From the NCBI RefSeq assembly GCF_029407905.1, contig NC_073646.1, positions 18,246,001 to 18,310,000 on the forward strand: DNA of 64,000 nt, written 5' to 3'. Numbering within the stretch: the first letter of the stretch is position 1; the number at the start of each line of letters is the position of its first letter. Both the position numbers and the translations under genes were made by a program. Source of the DNA: Bubalus kerabau (taxonomy: Eukaryota > Chordata > Mammalia > Artiodactyla > Bovidae). Positions 47,589-58,110 of the stretch are shown in pieces. The notes beneath the pieces are model-generated. The model saw only the letters and a list, made by a program, of their open reading frames with translations, had not been told where the DNA came from and did not search any database.

Positions 47589-49117
47589 TTCTCTTCCACC
47601 ACACTCCCCAATTCTGGCCTCAGAACTGTGGCACTGACCTATTTGCCAGATGAAGAAACTAAGGCTCAGAGCAGTGAAGGGGCTATCACGAGGTCACTGC
47701 ACAGCTCAGGGACAGGGCTCACACTAACCCAGATCTCCCGACTCAGGCCGAGAGCACGACCTTCCCTGCCAGACAACACCTCACTTCCCAGGTGACGCCA
47801 AACCAGCCAGGAGCAAGGCCAGGGCCCCACTGATGGTGGGGGAGGGGCGGGCGGGGGCCAGGCAAGGCAGAGGCGGGGGCTGGAGGCCCTGCAGCGAACC
47901 TGAATCCCCCCAGTTCCCTCTTCCATACCATGCCCCACGCGCCCCAACTCGGAGTTCCAGTCAGGACCTTCTCTCCTGCTTGAACCACTAGGACAGGCTC
48001 TGCCGCTGCTTCCCCACCCCCAACACTGGTCCATTCCACACAGCAGCTCGGGGACATCCTGAACTTACAGAATGCCCTATGTCAGCTCTATCTCAATTAA
48101 AACATAGTAAAACCACCACACCTGGACCACACCACCCCATCCTCCCAAACCCTCCGTAGCTCCCATCTTATTTACATGAAAATCCAGACCCCTGCAGCTG
48201 CTGCAGTCAGCCAGGCCCCAGCAGTCCCAGCCCCCCTCACCCCCGCCCCTTTGCTCCTCCCAGGTCTCCGCACCTGCTGCTCCCCGGGCTCAGCCGGCCC
48301 CGGCCCCTCACAGGTCTCAGCTCCCACACGGTGTCCTTGCCGGGCCTGCATGGGCCACGCTCTCTCAGTGACCTCAGCCCCTTGCAGACCCTGTGACAGT
48401 GAGATTCGGGGTGGCCACTTTCCACGAGGTCTTCAGGGGATGACTGCCACTTCCGTGCTTCGGGTGTGCTCCGCCTGGCACCCCGAGTCCCATGTGCTGA
48501 GCCCTGGAGGGCTCTGTTCGCTCACATCACCCCTGGGCCCCGGTGCTCAGCCCACCCCCTCCCTCCCCGCCCCCATCCCTGAAGCTGGTCTGGATAGACA
48601 GCACATCTCTGCCGTCTCCACCAGGTGGCCATCCCTTCCCTTCCTCCTGGTAACAGGACCACCACCTCCCCCCAGCTTTGGACAGCGGGGTGCCAGTGGG
48701 ACGGACGCCATCAACCCCTGCCCACGGGCTTCAGACCGGGGCTTCTGGTTTGTGCGACCCAATGGAGAGCTGGGAGAGCAGTGCCAGGACGCTTCCTGTA
48801 ATCGTTTTGGAGGGGCTGCCCTTCTCCCTTTGCGGGTGGCTTAACTACTATGATGAAAGCCTGGAGATGCTGGGACCATCTCACCTCGGGGTTGGGGTGG
48901 GGAGGGGCCTCAGACTAAAACCAGCATTGAAAGATACAAAGGCCAGAGCGAGGAAAAGCCACATAGGCATCTTCTGTGATCCAAATTTAATTTGATCCCT
49001 AAACTGTGTATCTTGAGTTCAGATAGCTCTGGACATTGTATTATCTCAGGAACTATTTGGGTCCTGAGCTTTAGATAGCAAGTAGTAGGAGTTTAGAAAG
49101 AGAAATTGATCTGAAAA

Positions 49118-49200
49118 ACTTATTCCTATTAATAAAATTTTAATAATTAATATTAATTAAATCCTATTAATAATTAAAAAACTTAATCCTATTAATCCAG
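49118..49200. repeat. AT-rich degenerate repeat
   Basis: The words cctattaat and aataattaa recur three to four times in 80 bases. It looks like slippage-built AT-rich sequence. Confidence 0.7.
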
Positions 49201-49441
49201 ACCCTGAGTGCAGAATAGTGAAAACTTGGGTAAAGTTTCAATAGCAAGGGATATATACCTGTACTACTGAGGATATTACACCAGTGCCCAGATCCAGCCA
49301 TACCTGAAGCTAGACAGCTATCAAACTCTCTAGTTATCTGTGTCAATAAATCCCCTTTTCCTGACTGATTACACACACGAACACACTCCGAACTTCCACC
49401 CTTATTCTCCCCAAGCAGTTGGCTTCGGAAGGAAAGCCTAC

Positions 49442-50350
49442 CTCTTCACAAGGCTCCTCTGCTACTTCGCTCTCCTGCCTCTTCTTCTTCTTCTTCCTCT
49501 TCAGCGCTGGCTCCTCAGTGTCTGCCTGCTCCACCCTTTTCTTGGACTTCACTTTCTTCTTCACAGAGGCCCTGGGGCCATCTCCTATGGGGATGTATTC
49601 TGGAGCTTCAACTCTGACTGGCTTCTTTTTATTTCCTTTCATAGAGCTGCTCTCCAGGGACCAGGAGCACTCAGGGTGCCCCAGTGGGGGATCTCCCTCC
49701 CAGTGGATTTTCTTCTTCTTCTTCTTCTTCATCTTCACGCTGTGTTCCCTGGGACTTCCTTGCTTCTGTTTCTGTCCCAAGGCTGCCTGCTCCTGGACGC
49801 CATCCTTCCCAACTGAGTGAGTATACACTGTATTCCCAGCCTCGCAGAACCAAGGATCCCTGCCTGAGAAGGCTGTAGCTTCCTTGGCCTTTTTCTCCTT
49901 CTTGTGTTTTTTGAGCTTCTTGCCAACTCTGGTCACTTCCTCATCCTGTCTGGGGTCTGGAGAGGTCTTCACCCTTGAGACAGGGTACATGGACTTCCTC
50001 TTCTTCTCTGCACTGAGGGACTTAGACAGACCAAGTGCCTGCGTCCTGGGGCTGCGTGACCGCTCAGTCCGTCCAGCACGTAATGTGATCTCAGGTTCAA
50101 GGTGCTCCTCACAGATGGTGCTGTGACCCTTCTTTTTCTTCTTTTTCTTCACAAGAGGCATTCTGGGTGCCTGCTCTTGGATCACACCCTTCAAGGGTGG
50201 TGTGGCTCTTGGACAAACCTCTGCGAAATAACTGTCACTGTTTAAAACCGAGTATTGAGTCTCTGGTTCTTTAACCACTTTCTTTTTCTTCTTCTTCTTT
50301 TTCTCTGGGAGCCCAAGGCCCACCTCTCCTTTGTGAGCCTTAGTGATCAT
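49442..50350 (-). CDS. KNOP1: KNOP1, first coding exon (lysine-rich region)
   Basis: KNOP1 is a lysine-rich nucleolar protein; its molecular role is poorly known, and binding to the zinc-finger protein ZNF106 has been reported. The exon (303 codons) starts at ATG 50350-50348, two bases after an acceptor (tttctttccag) with a 13-T pyrimidine tract, and ends gag|gtaggc. Lysine runs lie at residues 17-24, 68-74, 208-214 and 284-290, with KKLKKHKKEKKAK near 144-156, all suited to nucleolar targeting. Serine/arginine patches (RTERSRSPR, about 94-102) lie between. Joined to the three downstream exons it gives 455 residues, close to the human length. No frameshift is present. The minus-strand coding of K by AAG makes long (ctt)n runs on the + strand. 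Confidence 0.95.
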
Positions 50351-50352
50351 TT
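50351..50352 (-). other. KNOP1: KNOP1 exon 2, two-base 5' UTR lead
   Basis: The acceptor AG is read from 50354-50353, so only AA separates the splice junction from the start codon. Most of the 5' UTR must therefore come from exon 1, which is non-coding. Confidence 0.75.
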
Positions 50353-50526
50353 CTGGAAAGAAAAAAAAAAAATGGTTCTAATTATCCCACGCGAAGTGGC
50401 CTTGAGTACAACTCCACTAGGTATGACCAAGAGTCACGCTTCTTGGAGTGGATGGTCTGAAAGGTTAGGGGCTGGGAAAATGGGCACGATTCCTGGGGAG
50501 CAAAGGGAAATATGATGGAAAAAGCA

Positions 50527-50745
50527 GTGCGTGCTAAGTGGCTTCAGTCGTGTCCGACTCTGTGACCCAATGGACTGTAGCCCACCAGGCTCCTCTGTCC
50601 ATGGGATTCTCCAGGCAAGAATACTTGGGTGGGTTGCCATGACTTCTCCAGGGGATCTTCCCAACCCAGGGATCGAACCTGAGTCTCTTACATCTCCTGC
50701 ATTGGCAGGCAGGTTCTTTACCACTAGGGCCACCTAGGAAACCCC
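50527..50745 (-). mobile_element. Bov-tA2 SINE, antisense
   Basis: The complete antisense element shows gtgctaagtggcttcagtcg, gactgtagcccaccaggct, ctccaggcaagaatacttgg, gggatcgaacctgagtctc and ctttaccactagggccacc. Confidence 0.9.
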
Positions 50746-51478
50746 CAGTTTAAATCCTGACAGCCTCAGGTTCAAATAAATCCACGTTGATCCCTCATCT
50801 TAAGTCAATCACCTATCCTCCCTGGTCCTTAACTTCCCCATCTGAAAATGGGGGGAGATAACCTGTCTTTTCTCAGAGAGCTGTCGGAAAGAATAAATAA
50901 TCCATGGAAAGTGCTTGGCAGATTGTTGACTGCTTTCCTAACCCCCTTCCTCAAGCCTCTTAAGCCTAATCATTCATTCCACAGAAATGGACCCTGTGCC
51001 AGCCACTGAAACACCTGCACTCAAGCCACAGGCCAGGCATTGCCCCTGGTGTCTTACCTTTTACTGGATGAAGGGGACAGAAATCTTAGGTTAACTCTTC
51101 TTGCTGATTCTCACCAGAGGTAGTAACTGTGATATCACTAACCCTTGCTTCATCTGAAGAGCTCTGTTGCTTTGCATCTGGAAATTAACTGCCCCAGCCT
51201 ATACTTAGGGTAACTCTAATTACCTTCCTAAGAATGACAGCAAAAGCAAGGTATGGTGAGGAGCCCCAGTTGGGGCTGAGAATGGCTGTGTTCAAATGGT
51301 GATTCATGTAGTCTCGCCACCTAGCAGTGGCTTCTCTGGGCCTCAGTTTCCCCATCCATAAGAGGCAATGAACCAGATGAGATCATAGGCTCACAGGTGG
51401 TGGTGGGAGCCATATCCAGTCTACAAGCCTGTTTCAATGTTTTTAATTGGCAACATTTAATGACCTTGAATGCTCAGC

Positions 51479-51504
<26 letters not shown>
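51479..51504. repeat. 26-base poly(T) run
   Basis: Twenty-six T in a row on the + strand, so A26 in the KNOP1 pre-mRNA. No recognised SINE or LINE body adjoins it. Its length makes it a likely variable microsatellite. Confidence 0.95.
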
Positions 51505-51509
<5 letters not shown>

Positions 51510-52244
51510 AGGCTGTCATGGAGCCGCCTATGAGAAGGCACTGGGTGGGCTGTCAAAACATTTCAGCTTCCAGCTGTACTAGTCTCTCACTCCAGTCACC
51601 AGCCCAGGTCCTGCTTCCTGGACTAGATGACATGGAGACACTCAGGGAATCCAAAAACAAATGGCTCTTCACAGGAGCTTTGGACAGTGGGCAGGAAAGG
51701 CCAGGAGCTGCTTCAGTTTTCCTCAGCCTCAGAGCCCAGAAGCTGGACATGCCTCACTCTAAACTGTTTCAAAGACCCAGGCCAGCCCTGAGCTGTAGCT
51801 CAAGTTCACTCATAATTGGCTCCTATAGCACCTGGAGATCCGAGGGATCAACCACACGCTTCCTCCTGGCTGGCTGGCTTTCTGCTGTATTCCCAGGGCC
51901 CAGCTTTGTACCTAGCAAAGTGGGTGCTCAGTAAATGCTCACTGAATGAAGGAAGCGATGCTAGAGACACAGAGATGAACAAAAGATGACTCCGCCATCA
52001 AGAAGCAAGTAGGTGTGGATGGGAAAGAGCTGTGTTAACAGCGATACATGGGATAAAAACAAGCACAGTGGTAAGGTCAGAGTAAAGGAGGTCATTAAAT
52101 CTGGCCTACTAGTTGCCAGCAAACTTTCTGAAGAGGTTTCCAGCTTGGGCAAGCACAGGATGGAAACGCTAAGCCCTAAGACAAAAAAACTGAAGTGTAA
52201 GGTGACTGCGGAGAGGTGACTGAAGGCAACAGACTGGTGGGAAT

Positions 52245-52292
52245 AGTTCAGTTCAGTCACTCAGTCGCGAGTGACTCTCTGTGACGCCAGAC
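52245..52292 (-). mobile_element. Short antisense Bov element scrap
   Basis: The words gttcagttcagtcactcagt and gtgactctctgtgacgcc are the terminal part shared by BovB and Bov-tA, in antisense. The piece is too short to tell which family it came from. Confidence 0.6.
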
Positions 52293-53103
52293 ACCTTGAG
52301 ACATCCATGGGGAGATGCTGGTGGACAGCTGGCTGTATGAGTCTGAGGCTCAGAGGTGACTGGGCTGATATGGGTGAAATAAATTTAGAAATACATGGAT
52401 GGTATGTAAGCTTTGAACAGAACGAGCCTGAGACAGAACCTCAGAGAATACTAACGTTTAAATGGGTAGGCAGAGGAACAGGGGCCTGCAAAGGAGAGGG
52501 AGAAGGTGCCAAATCGGAGAGGGTGGAGTCAAGGGCGCCTCAAGTGGAGGAGTGGTCTAGAGATCTGTAACAATGAAGAAGTCAAAGGGAGTTGGTCGCC
52601 AAATTAATCCCTTTCTCTTCCTATCTCCGTTTAAAACACTGCAGCACTGTCCTCTTCGGCAGTGAAGAAGAGCCTTCCCTTCAAACCCGACATCCCAAGT
52701 GTATTCATTCCTTCAAGAAGGGAAGAGGAAATAAATCTTACAGAGTCTCCTGCGAACACAAAATGCTTTCTCCAAAAGCGCTTTTAAATTCTCGCAGAAG
52801 CCCCATGAGGATCGGTGTAAATAACCCATCTCAGAGACGTGCAAACCGAGACTTGGAGACTTTAATTCACTTGCCCTGCGTCCCAAAGCCAGCAAGGGGT
52901 AAAACAAGGATTCGAACCCAGCCTGCAGATCTTCGGAGCCTGTGTTCCAAAACCCAACTCCCACCGCAGGCTAACTAACAGGAAGCAAGGGAGCCGCGAG
53001 GGGAACTGCCCCCTCAAACACCCGACCGCACCAAGGTTTCCGCACAGAGGGAGGGATTACGCCGGGTCCCAGGTCCGCTCCAAGGAGGGAGAACTTCCTG
53101 AAG

Positions 53104-53147
53104 ATGGCGCCTCAGACCGGCGACGAGAGGAACGTGGATCTGAGGGT
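53104..53147 (+). other. Candidate upstream mini-exon/ORF with donor, orphan
   Basis: An ATG in good context (gaagATGg) opens 14 codons, beginning MAPQTGDERNVDLR, then two bases and a perfect GTAAGT donor at 53148-53153. It lies on the IQCK strand about 300 bases upstream of the IQCK start codon and opposite KNOP1 intron 1. It may be an alternative first exon, or the aagatggcgcc word may just be a YY1-type promoter motif. No partner exon is known. Confidence 0.25.
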
Positions 53148-53229
53148 GTAAGTCATCCTCGTCCGGTCCCTCGGATCGCCGCGCAAGTCCCCAGACCCAG
53201 TCTGCAGTCCTGGTTCCGTCCCGCCCACG

Positions 53230-53420
53230 ACGCGCTTTCCGAACTCACCCAAAGGCCAATGTTCCCCGCCTCCACGTGAGAGCCCGCGCCGCCGTGGCCC
53301 GGAAGTCAATCTCGACTCGCTGGCTCGTCCCCGCAAGAGACGGTTTCTTCCGGGTCACGGCCTTTTTGGGCGCGCGGTTGCCGTGGAAACGGCGGCCATG
53401 ACCGCGGCCATGGCGGCGCC
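53230..53420. promoter_or_regulatory. Divergent CpG-rich promoter of KNOP1 and IQCK
   Basis: The first exons of KNOP1 (-) and IQCK (+) face away from each other within about 200 bases of CpG-dense, TATA-less sequence. Visible motifs are a CCAAT box (53256-53260), a palindromic CACGTG E-box (53273-53278), an ETS site CCGGAAGT (53299-53306) and an opposed ETS site CTTCCGGG (53347-53354). Opposed ETS sites are typical of housekeeping bidirectional promoters. CpG enrichment extends to about 53000-53720. Start sites are inferred, not seen. Confidence 0.75.
53249..53340 (-). other. KNOP1: KNOP1 exon 1 (non-coding), probable
   Basis: On the - strand a consensus donor, tttgg|gtgagt, ends an exon at 53249. 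It is the best donor between the IQCK start and the KNOP1 coding region, and joins naturally to the acceptor two bases before the KNOP1 ATG. The 5' end (about 53340) is a guess from the promoter layout. Confidence 0.45.
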
Positions 53421-53593
53421 TGGACCTGTGGGCCGAACCGCCCAGCGCTTGGAAGGGACAGTCTCCAACGAGTCGTCCATCACTGCCAGGACGCCAGTGC
53501 CCGTAGTGTCTCCCGAGTCCCTCGTTCTGTCCGCCTCGCCGGTGCAGGTTTCGGAGCTACCTAGCAAGAACCTGTGGGAGCAGATCTGCGAGG
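53410..53593 (+). CDS. IQCK: IQCK, first coding exon
   Basis: IQCK carries an IQ (calmodulin-binding) motif encoded by later exons outside the window; its cellular role is not well defined. The exon reads MAAPGPVGRTAQRLEG, then a serine/threonine/proline-rich stretch with ARTPVPVVSPES, and ends SKNLWEQICE, with one base carried over before donor gg|gtaggc. The human protein, by recall, begins MAAP, has TRTPVP in the middle and SSKNLWEQIC at this junction, which fixes identity. I chose the ATG at 53410 (gccATGg, strong context, matches human) over an in-frame ATG at 53398. The N-terminal 50 residues look much less conserved than the NLWEQIC end. Its promoter is shared with KNOP1. Confidence 0.9.
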
Positions 53594-53887
53594 GTAGGCA
53601 GCCCGGGCCGGCCGAGAGGGACGGGACTCGGGCCGCCCGGCGGGGCTCGCGCTTGCTGGGTGCCTACTGTGCGCCAGGCGGCTGACGTGCGCGGCCTCCA
53701 GGCAGCCTCGCCGCGGGCCCGCCGGGCTCCCCGTGTTATGTGCGGGGAAACTGAGACTCTTGAGAGGCTTGCCCGAGGTTACGCAGCGCAGCCTCCAGCC
53801 TAAATCCATAGTCAGGTCGAAGGCAAGGGAAAGAAGGGGGAATAAACGGGACCTTGGCCTGAACCAGTGATGCTGAAAACTCCTTTC

Positions 53888-56800
53888 AGTTCAGTCGCTC
53901 AGTCGTGTCCGACTCTTGGCGACCCGTGGACTGCAGCACGCCAGGCTTCCCTGTCCATCACCAACTCCTGGAGCTTGCTGAAGCACATGTCCATGATGCT
54001 TCGGTCGGTGATGCCATCCAACCATCTCATCCTCTGTCGTCCCCTTCTCCTGCCTTCAATCATTCCAGCATCAGGGTCTTTTCCAGGGAGTCAGTTCTCA
54101 TCAGGTGGCCAAAGTATTGGAGCTTCAGCTTCAGCATCAGTCTTTTCAATGAACATTCAGGACTGATTTCCTTTAGGATTGACAGGTTTGATCTCCTGTA
54201 GTCCAAGGGACTTTCAAGAGTCTTCTCCAACACAACAGTTCAAAAGCATCAGTTCTTCAGTGCTCAGCTTTCTTTGTAGTCCAACTCTCACATCCATACA
54301 TGATTACTGGAAAAACCACAGCTCTGACTAGATGGACCTTTGCTGGCAAAGTATTGTCTCTGCTTTTTAATATGCTGTCTAGGTTGGTCATAGCTTTTCT
54401 TCCAAAGATCAAGCATCTTTTAATTTCATGGCTGCAGTCACCATCTGCAGTGATTTTGGAGCCCAGGAAAATAAAGTCTCTGTTTCCACTGTTTCCCCAT
54501 GTATTTGCCATGAAGTGATGGGACCAGATGCCAGGATCTTAGCTTTCTGAATGTTGAGTTTTAAGCCAACTTTTTCACTCTTCTCTTTCACTTTCATCAA
54601 GAGGCTCTTTAGTTGTTCTTCTCTCTTTCTGCCCTAAGGGTGGTGTCATCTGTGTATTTGAGGTTATTGATATTTCTCTCAGCAATCTTGATTCCAGCTT
54701 GTGCTTCATCCAACTGGCATTTTGCATGGTGTACTCTGCATATAAGTTAAATAAGCAGAGCGACAATATACAGCCTTGATGTACTCCTTTTCCAATTTGG
54801 AACCAGCCTGTTTTTCCATGTCCAGTTCTAACTATTGGTTCTTGACCTGCATATACATTTCTCAGGAGGCAGGTAAGGCGATCTGGTATTCCCATCTCTT
54901 TAAGACGTTCCTACAGTTTATTGTGATCCACACAGTCTAAGGCTTTGGTGTAGTTGGATAAAGCAGAAGTAGATGTTTTTCTGGAACTCTCTTGCTTTTT
55001 CGATGATCCAGCAGATGTTGGCAGTTTGATCTCTGGTTCCTCTGCCTTTTCTAAAACCAGCTTGAACATCTGGAAGTTCACAGTTCACGCACTCTTGAAG
55101 CCCAGGTTGGAGAATTTTGAGCATTACTTTGCTAGCATGTGAGATGAGTGCAACTGTGTGGTAGTTTGAACATTCTTTGACATTGCCTTTCTTTGGGATT
55201 GAAATGAAAACTGAGATTTTCCAGTCCTGTGGCTGCTGCTGAATTTTCCACATTTGCTGGCGTATTGAGTGCAGCTCTTTCACAGCATCATCTTTTAGGA
55301 TTTGAAATAGCTCAACTGGAATTCCATCACCTCCACTAGCTTTGTTTGTAGTGATCCTTCCTTAGGCCCACTTGACTTCACATTCCAGGATGGCTGGCTC
55401 TAGGTGAGTGATCAAACCATCATGATTATCTGGGTTGTGAAGATATTTTTTGTCTAGATCTTCTGTGTATTCTTGCTACCTCTTCTTAATATCTTCTGCT
55501 TCTGTTAGATCCATACCATTTCTGTCCTTTATCGAGCCCATCTTTGCATGAAATGTTCCCTTGGTATCTCTAATTTTCTTGAAGAGATCTCTAGTCTTTC
55601 CCATTCTATTATTTTCCTCTATTTCTTTGCACTGATCACTGAGGAAGGCTTTCTTATCTCTCCTTGCTATTCTTTGGAACTCTGCTTTCAAATGGGTGTA
55701 TCTTTCCTTTTCTTCTTTGCCTTTCGCTTCTCTTCTTTTCTCAGCTATTTGTAAGTCCTGGTCACACAACCAGTTTGCCTTTTTGCATTTCTTTTTTTTG
55801 GGGATGGTCTTGATCCCTGCCTCCTATACAGTGTCACATACCTCCCTCCATAGTTCTGCAGGCACGCTGTCTATCAGATCTAATCCCTTGAATCTATTTG
55901 TCATGTCCACTGTATAATTGTAAGGGATTTGATTTAGGTCATACCTGAATGGTCTAGTGGTTTTTCATACTTTCTTCAATTTAAGTCTGAATTTGGCAAT
56001 AAGGAGTTCTTGATTGGAGCCACAGTCAGCTCCCGGTCTTGTTTTTGCCGACTGTATACAGCTTCTCCATCTTTGGCTGCAAATAATAGAATCAGTCTGA
56101 TTTCAGTATTGACCATCTGGTGATGTCCATGAGTAGTGTTGTCTCTTGTGTTGTTGAAAGAGGGTGTTTGCTATGATCCGTGCGTTCTGTTGGCAAAACT
56201 CTGTTAGCCTTTGTCCTACTTCATTTTGTCCTCCAAGGCCAAATTTGCCTGTTACTCCAGGTATCTCTTGACTTCCTACTTTTGCATTCCAATCTCCTAT
56301 AATGAAAAGGACATCTTCTTTGGGTATCAGTTTTAAAAGGTCTTGTAAGTCTTCATAGAACTGTTCAACTTCAGCTTCTTCAGCGTTACTGGTTGGGGCG
56401 TAGACTTTGATTACTGTGATATTGAAGGCTTGCCTTGGAAACGAACAGAGATTATTCTGTCGTTTTTGAGATTGCACCCAAGAATTGCATTTTGAACTCT
56501 TTTGTTGACTATGAAGGCTACTCCATTTCTTCTAAGGGATTCTTGCCCACAATAATAGATATAATGGTCATCTGAGTTAAATTTGCCCATTTCAGTCCAT
56601 TTTAGTTCACTGATTCCTAAAATGTCAATGTTCACTGTTCACTCTTACCATCTTCTGTTTGACCACTTCCAGTTTACCTTGATTCATGGACCTAGTATAC
56701 CAGGTTTCTATGTAGTACTGTTCTTTACAGCAAGGAAGGAGGTTGCCATTATTCATTACCTCCACCATAGTTTGGTCTCAGATCAAACAACAGGGAGGGA

Positions 56801-57228
56801 ACACAGCCCTACCCAGCAACAGAAAATTGGATTAAAGATTTACTTAGCATGGCCCCGCCCATAAGTTCAAGACCCAGTTTCCCCCACAGTCAGTCTCTCA
56901 GAGGGAAGACAGAATGAAACCCACAATCACAGAAAACTAATCAAACTGATCACATGGACCACAGCCTTGTCTAATTCAATGAAACTATGAGCCATGCGGT
57001 GTAGGGCCACCCAAGACAGATGGGTCATGATGGAGAGTTCTGGCAAAATGTGGTCCACTGGAGAAGGGCATGGCAAACCACTTCAGTATTCTTGCCTTGA
57101 GAACCTCATAAACAGTATGAAAAGGCAAAAAGATATGACACTGAAAAAAGAACTCCCCAGGTTGATAAGTGCCCAATATGCTACTGGAGAAGAGTAGAGA
57201 AAAAACTCCAGAAAGAATGAAACCTCCT
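53888..57228 (-). mobile_element. BovB LINE, nearly full length, decayed
   Basis: This 3.3-kb antisense element runs from its 3' tail (ttcagttcagtcgctcag) to the 5' region near ccagaaagaatga. On the - strand it keeps, in order, an APE-type endonuclease region (56635-56103, with DILGISELKW and FIIGDWNAKVGSQE), a linker (55769-55476), a reverse-transcriptase region (55283-54575, with GFRKGRGTRDQ) and the C-terminal region (54600-54257, with GSKITADGDCSHEIK and VIMYGCESWT). The frame is broken into at least seven pieces by stops and shifts, so it is inactive. BovB is an RTE-clade element spread between reptiles and ruminants by horizontal transfer. Confidence 0.9.
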
Positions 57229-57431
57229 TTAGTGAGCAGGAAAGAAGCACTGAGATGGAGACAGGAAGCTTGTTTAAAACAAAGTTCCCCAGGCCCCACC
57301 ACAGGGCTCCTAATGGGATGTAGGGGGTTTGCACTTTTAAGGAACACCCCAGGTAATTCTGATGTAGATAGTCTGTCGCCCACGTGTTGAGCACCCATGG
57401 TCTAGACAGATTTGGTTTTAATCCTCTACTT

Positions 57432-57650
57432 CTGTGGTGGTGGTGGTTTAATTGCTAAGTCGTGTCCTACTCTTGCAACCCCATGGGCTGTAGCCCACCA
57501 GGCTCCTCTGTCCATGAGATTTACCAAGCAAGAATACTAGAGTGGATTGCCATTTCCTTCTCTAGGGGATTTTCCCGACCCACGAATTGAACCCGGATCT
57601 CTTGCATTGCAGTCAGATTCTTTACCAGCTGAGTTATGAGGGAAGCCCTG
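57432..57650 (-). mobile_element. Bov-tA2 SINE, antisense
   Basis: It shows ttgctaagtcgtgtcctact, gggctgtagcccaccaggct, aagcaagaatactagagtgg, acgaattgaacccggatctc and ctttaccagctgagttatga, a complete antisense element. A (tgg)n stretch adjoins its left end. Confidence 0.88.
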
Positions 57651-57769
57651 TCCACTTCTGACCTTCCTTAAAATCCCCAAATGGTGTTTAGCTCACCTTC
57701 CTTTGTTGGCCTGCAGTGTTCCCTTGGTCTTGCTGCCCCATATTACTCTTCACACACCTTGAACAAGTT

Positions 57770-57849
57770 AAGTATGCCTGGCATACTTCCAAGTTACTGG
57801 ATTCCAGACCACAGCAATAAACAGACTCACAGGAATTTTTTTGGCTTCC
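57770..57849. mobile_element. Tigger (pogo-type) DNA transposon, segment 1
   Basis: The words ccagaccacagcaataaaca and cacaggaatttttttggctt match the inner end of a Tigger-type non-autonomous element. It is cut at ggcttcct by a Bov-A2 insertion and resumes at 58111 with cccataaaagttcgtctg. Confidence 0.65.
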
Positions 57850-58110
57850 TACCCCACTCCAGTACTCTTGCCTGGAAAATCCCATGGACGGAGGAGCCTG
57901 GTAGGCTGCAGCCCATGAGGTCGCTAAGAGTCGCACACGACTGAGCGACTTCACTTTCAATTTTCACTTCATGCATTGGAGAAGGAAATGGCAATCCACT
58001 CCAGTATTGTTGCCTGGAGAATCCCAGGGACAGGGGAGCCTGGTGGGCTGCCATCTGTGGGGTTGCACAGAGTTGGACACGACTGAAGCGACTTAGCAGC
58101 AGCAGGAGCA
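57850..58110 (+). mobile_element. Bov-A2 SINE inside Tigger
   Basis: Two Bov-A monomers (57850-57955 and 57978-58095) are joined by a cactttcaattttcacttc linker and end with cagcagcaggagcag. This is the same dimer layout as 8050-8321. Confidence 0.9.

Larger units (their letters stand above)
47227..49441 (-). other. KNOP1: KNOP1 intron 2, 2.2 kb
   Basis: It begins gtaggc and ends ctctgcag. It holds an antisense Bov-tA2 SINE (47392-47588), a GC-rich stretch with an L2-like look (about 48060-48480) and an AT-rich patch at 49118-49200. A 222-codon + strand open frame (48176-48844) is a product of GC-rich sequence and has no support as a gene. Confidence 0.8.
50353..53248 (-). other. KNOP1: KNOP1 intron 1, about 2.9 kb
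   Basis: On the - strand it starts gtgagt (53248-53243) and ends tttctttccag. It holds an antisense Bov-tA2 SINE, MIR-like patches (about 50750-50930, 51250-51400, 52740-52970), a 26-T run on the + strand and a short Bov fragment at 52245-52290. A + strand mini-ORF with a good donor lies at 53104-53147. Confidence 0.6.

Noticed and set aside
48176..48844. 222-codon open frame on the + strand inside KNOP1 intron 2
   Set aside because: Proline/alanine/serine-rich translation typical of GC-rich non-coding DNA, no domain, no splice or promoter context, and part of it resembles an L2 repeat.
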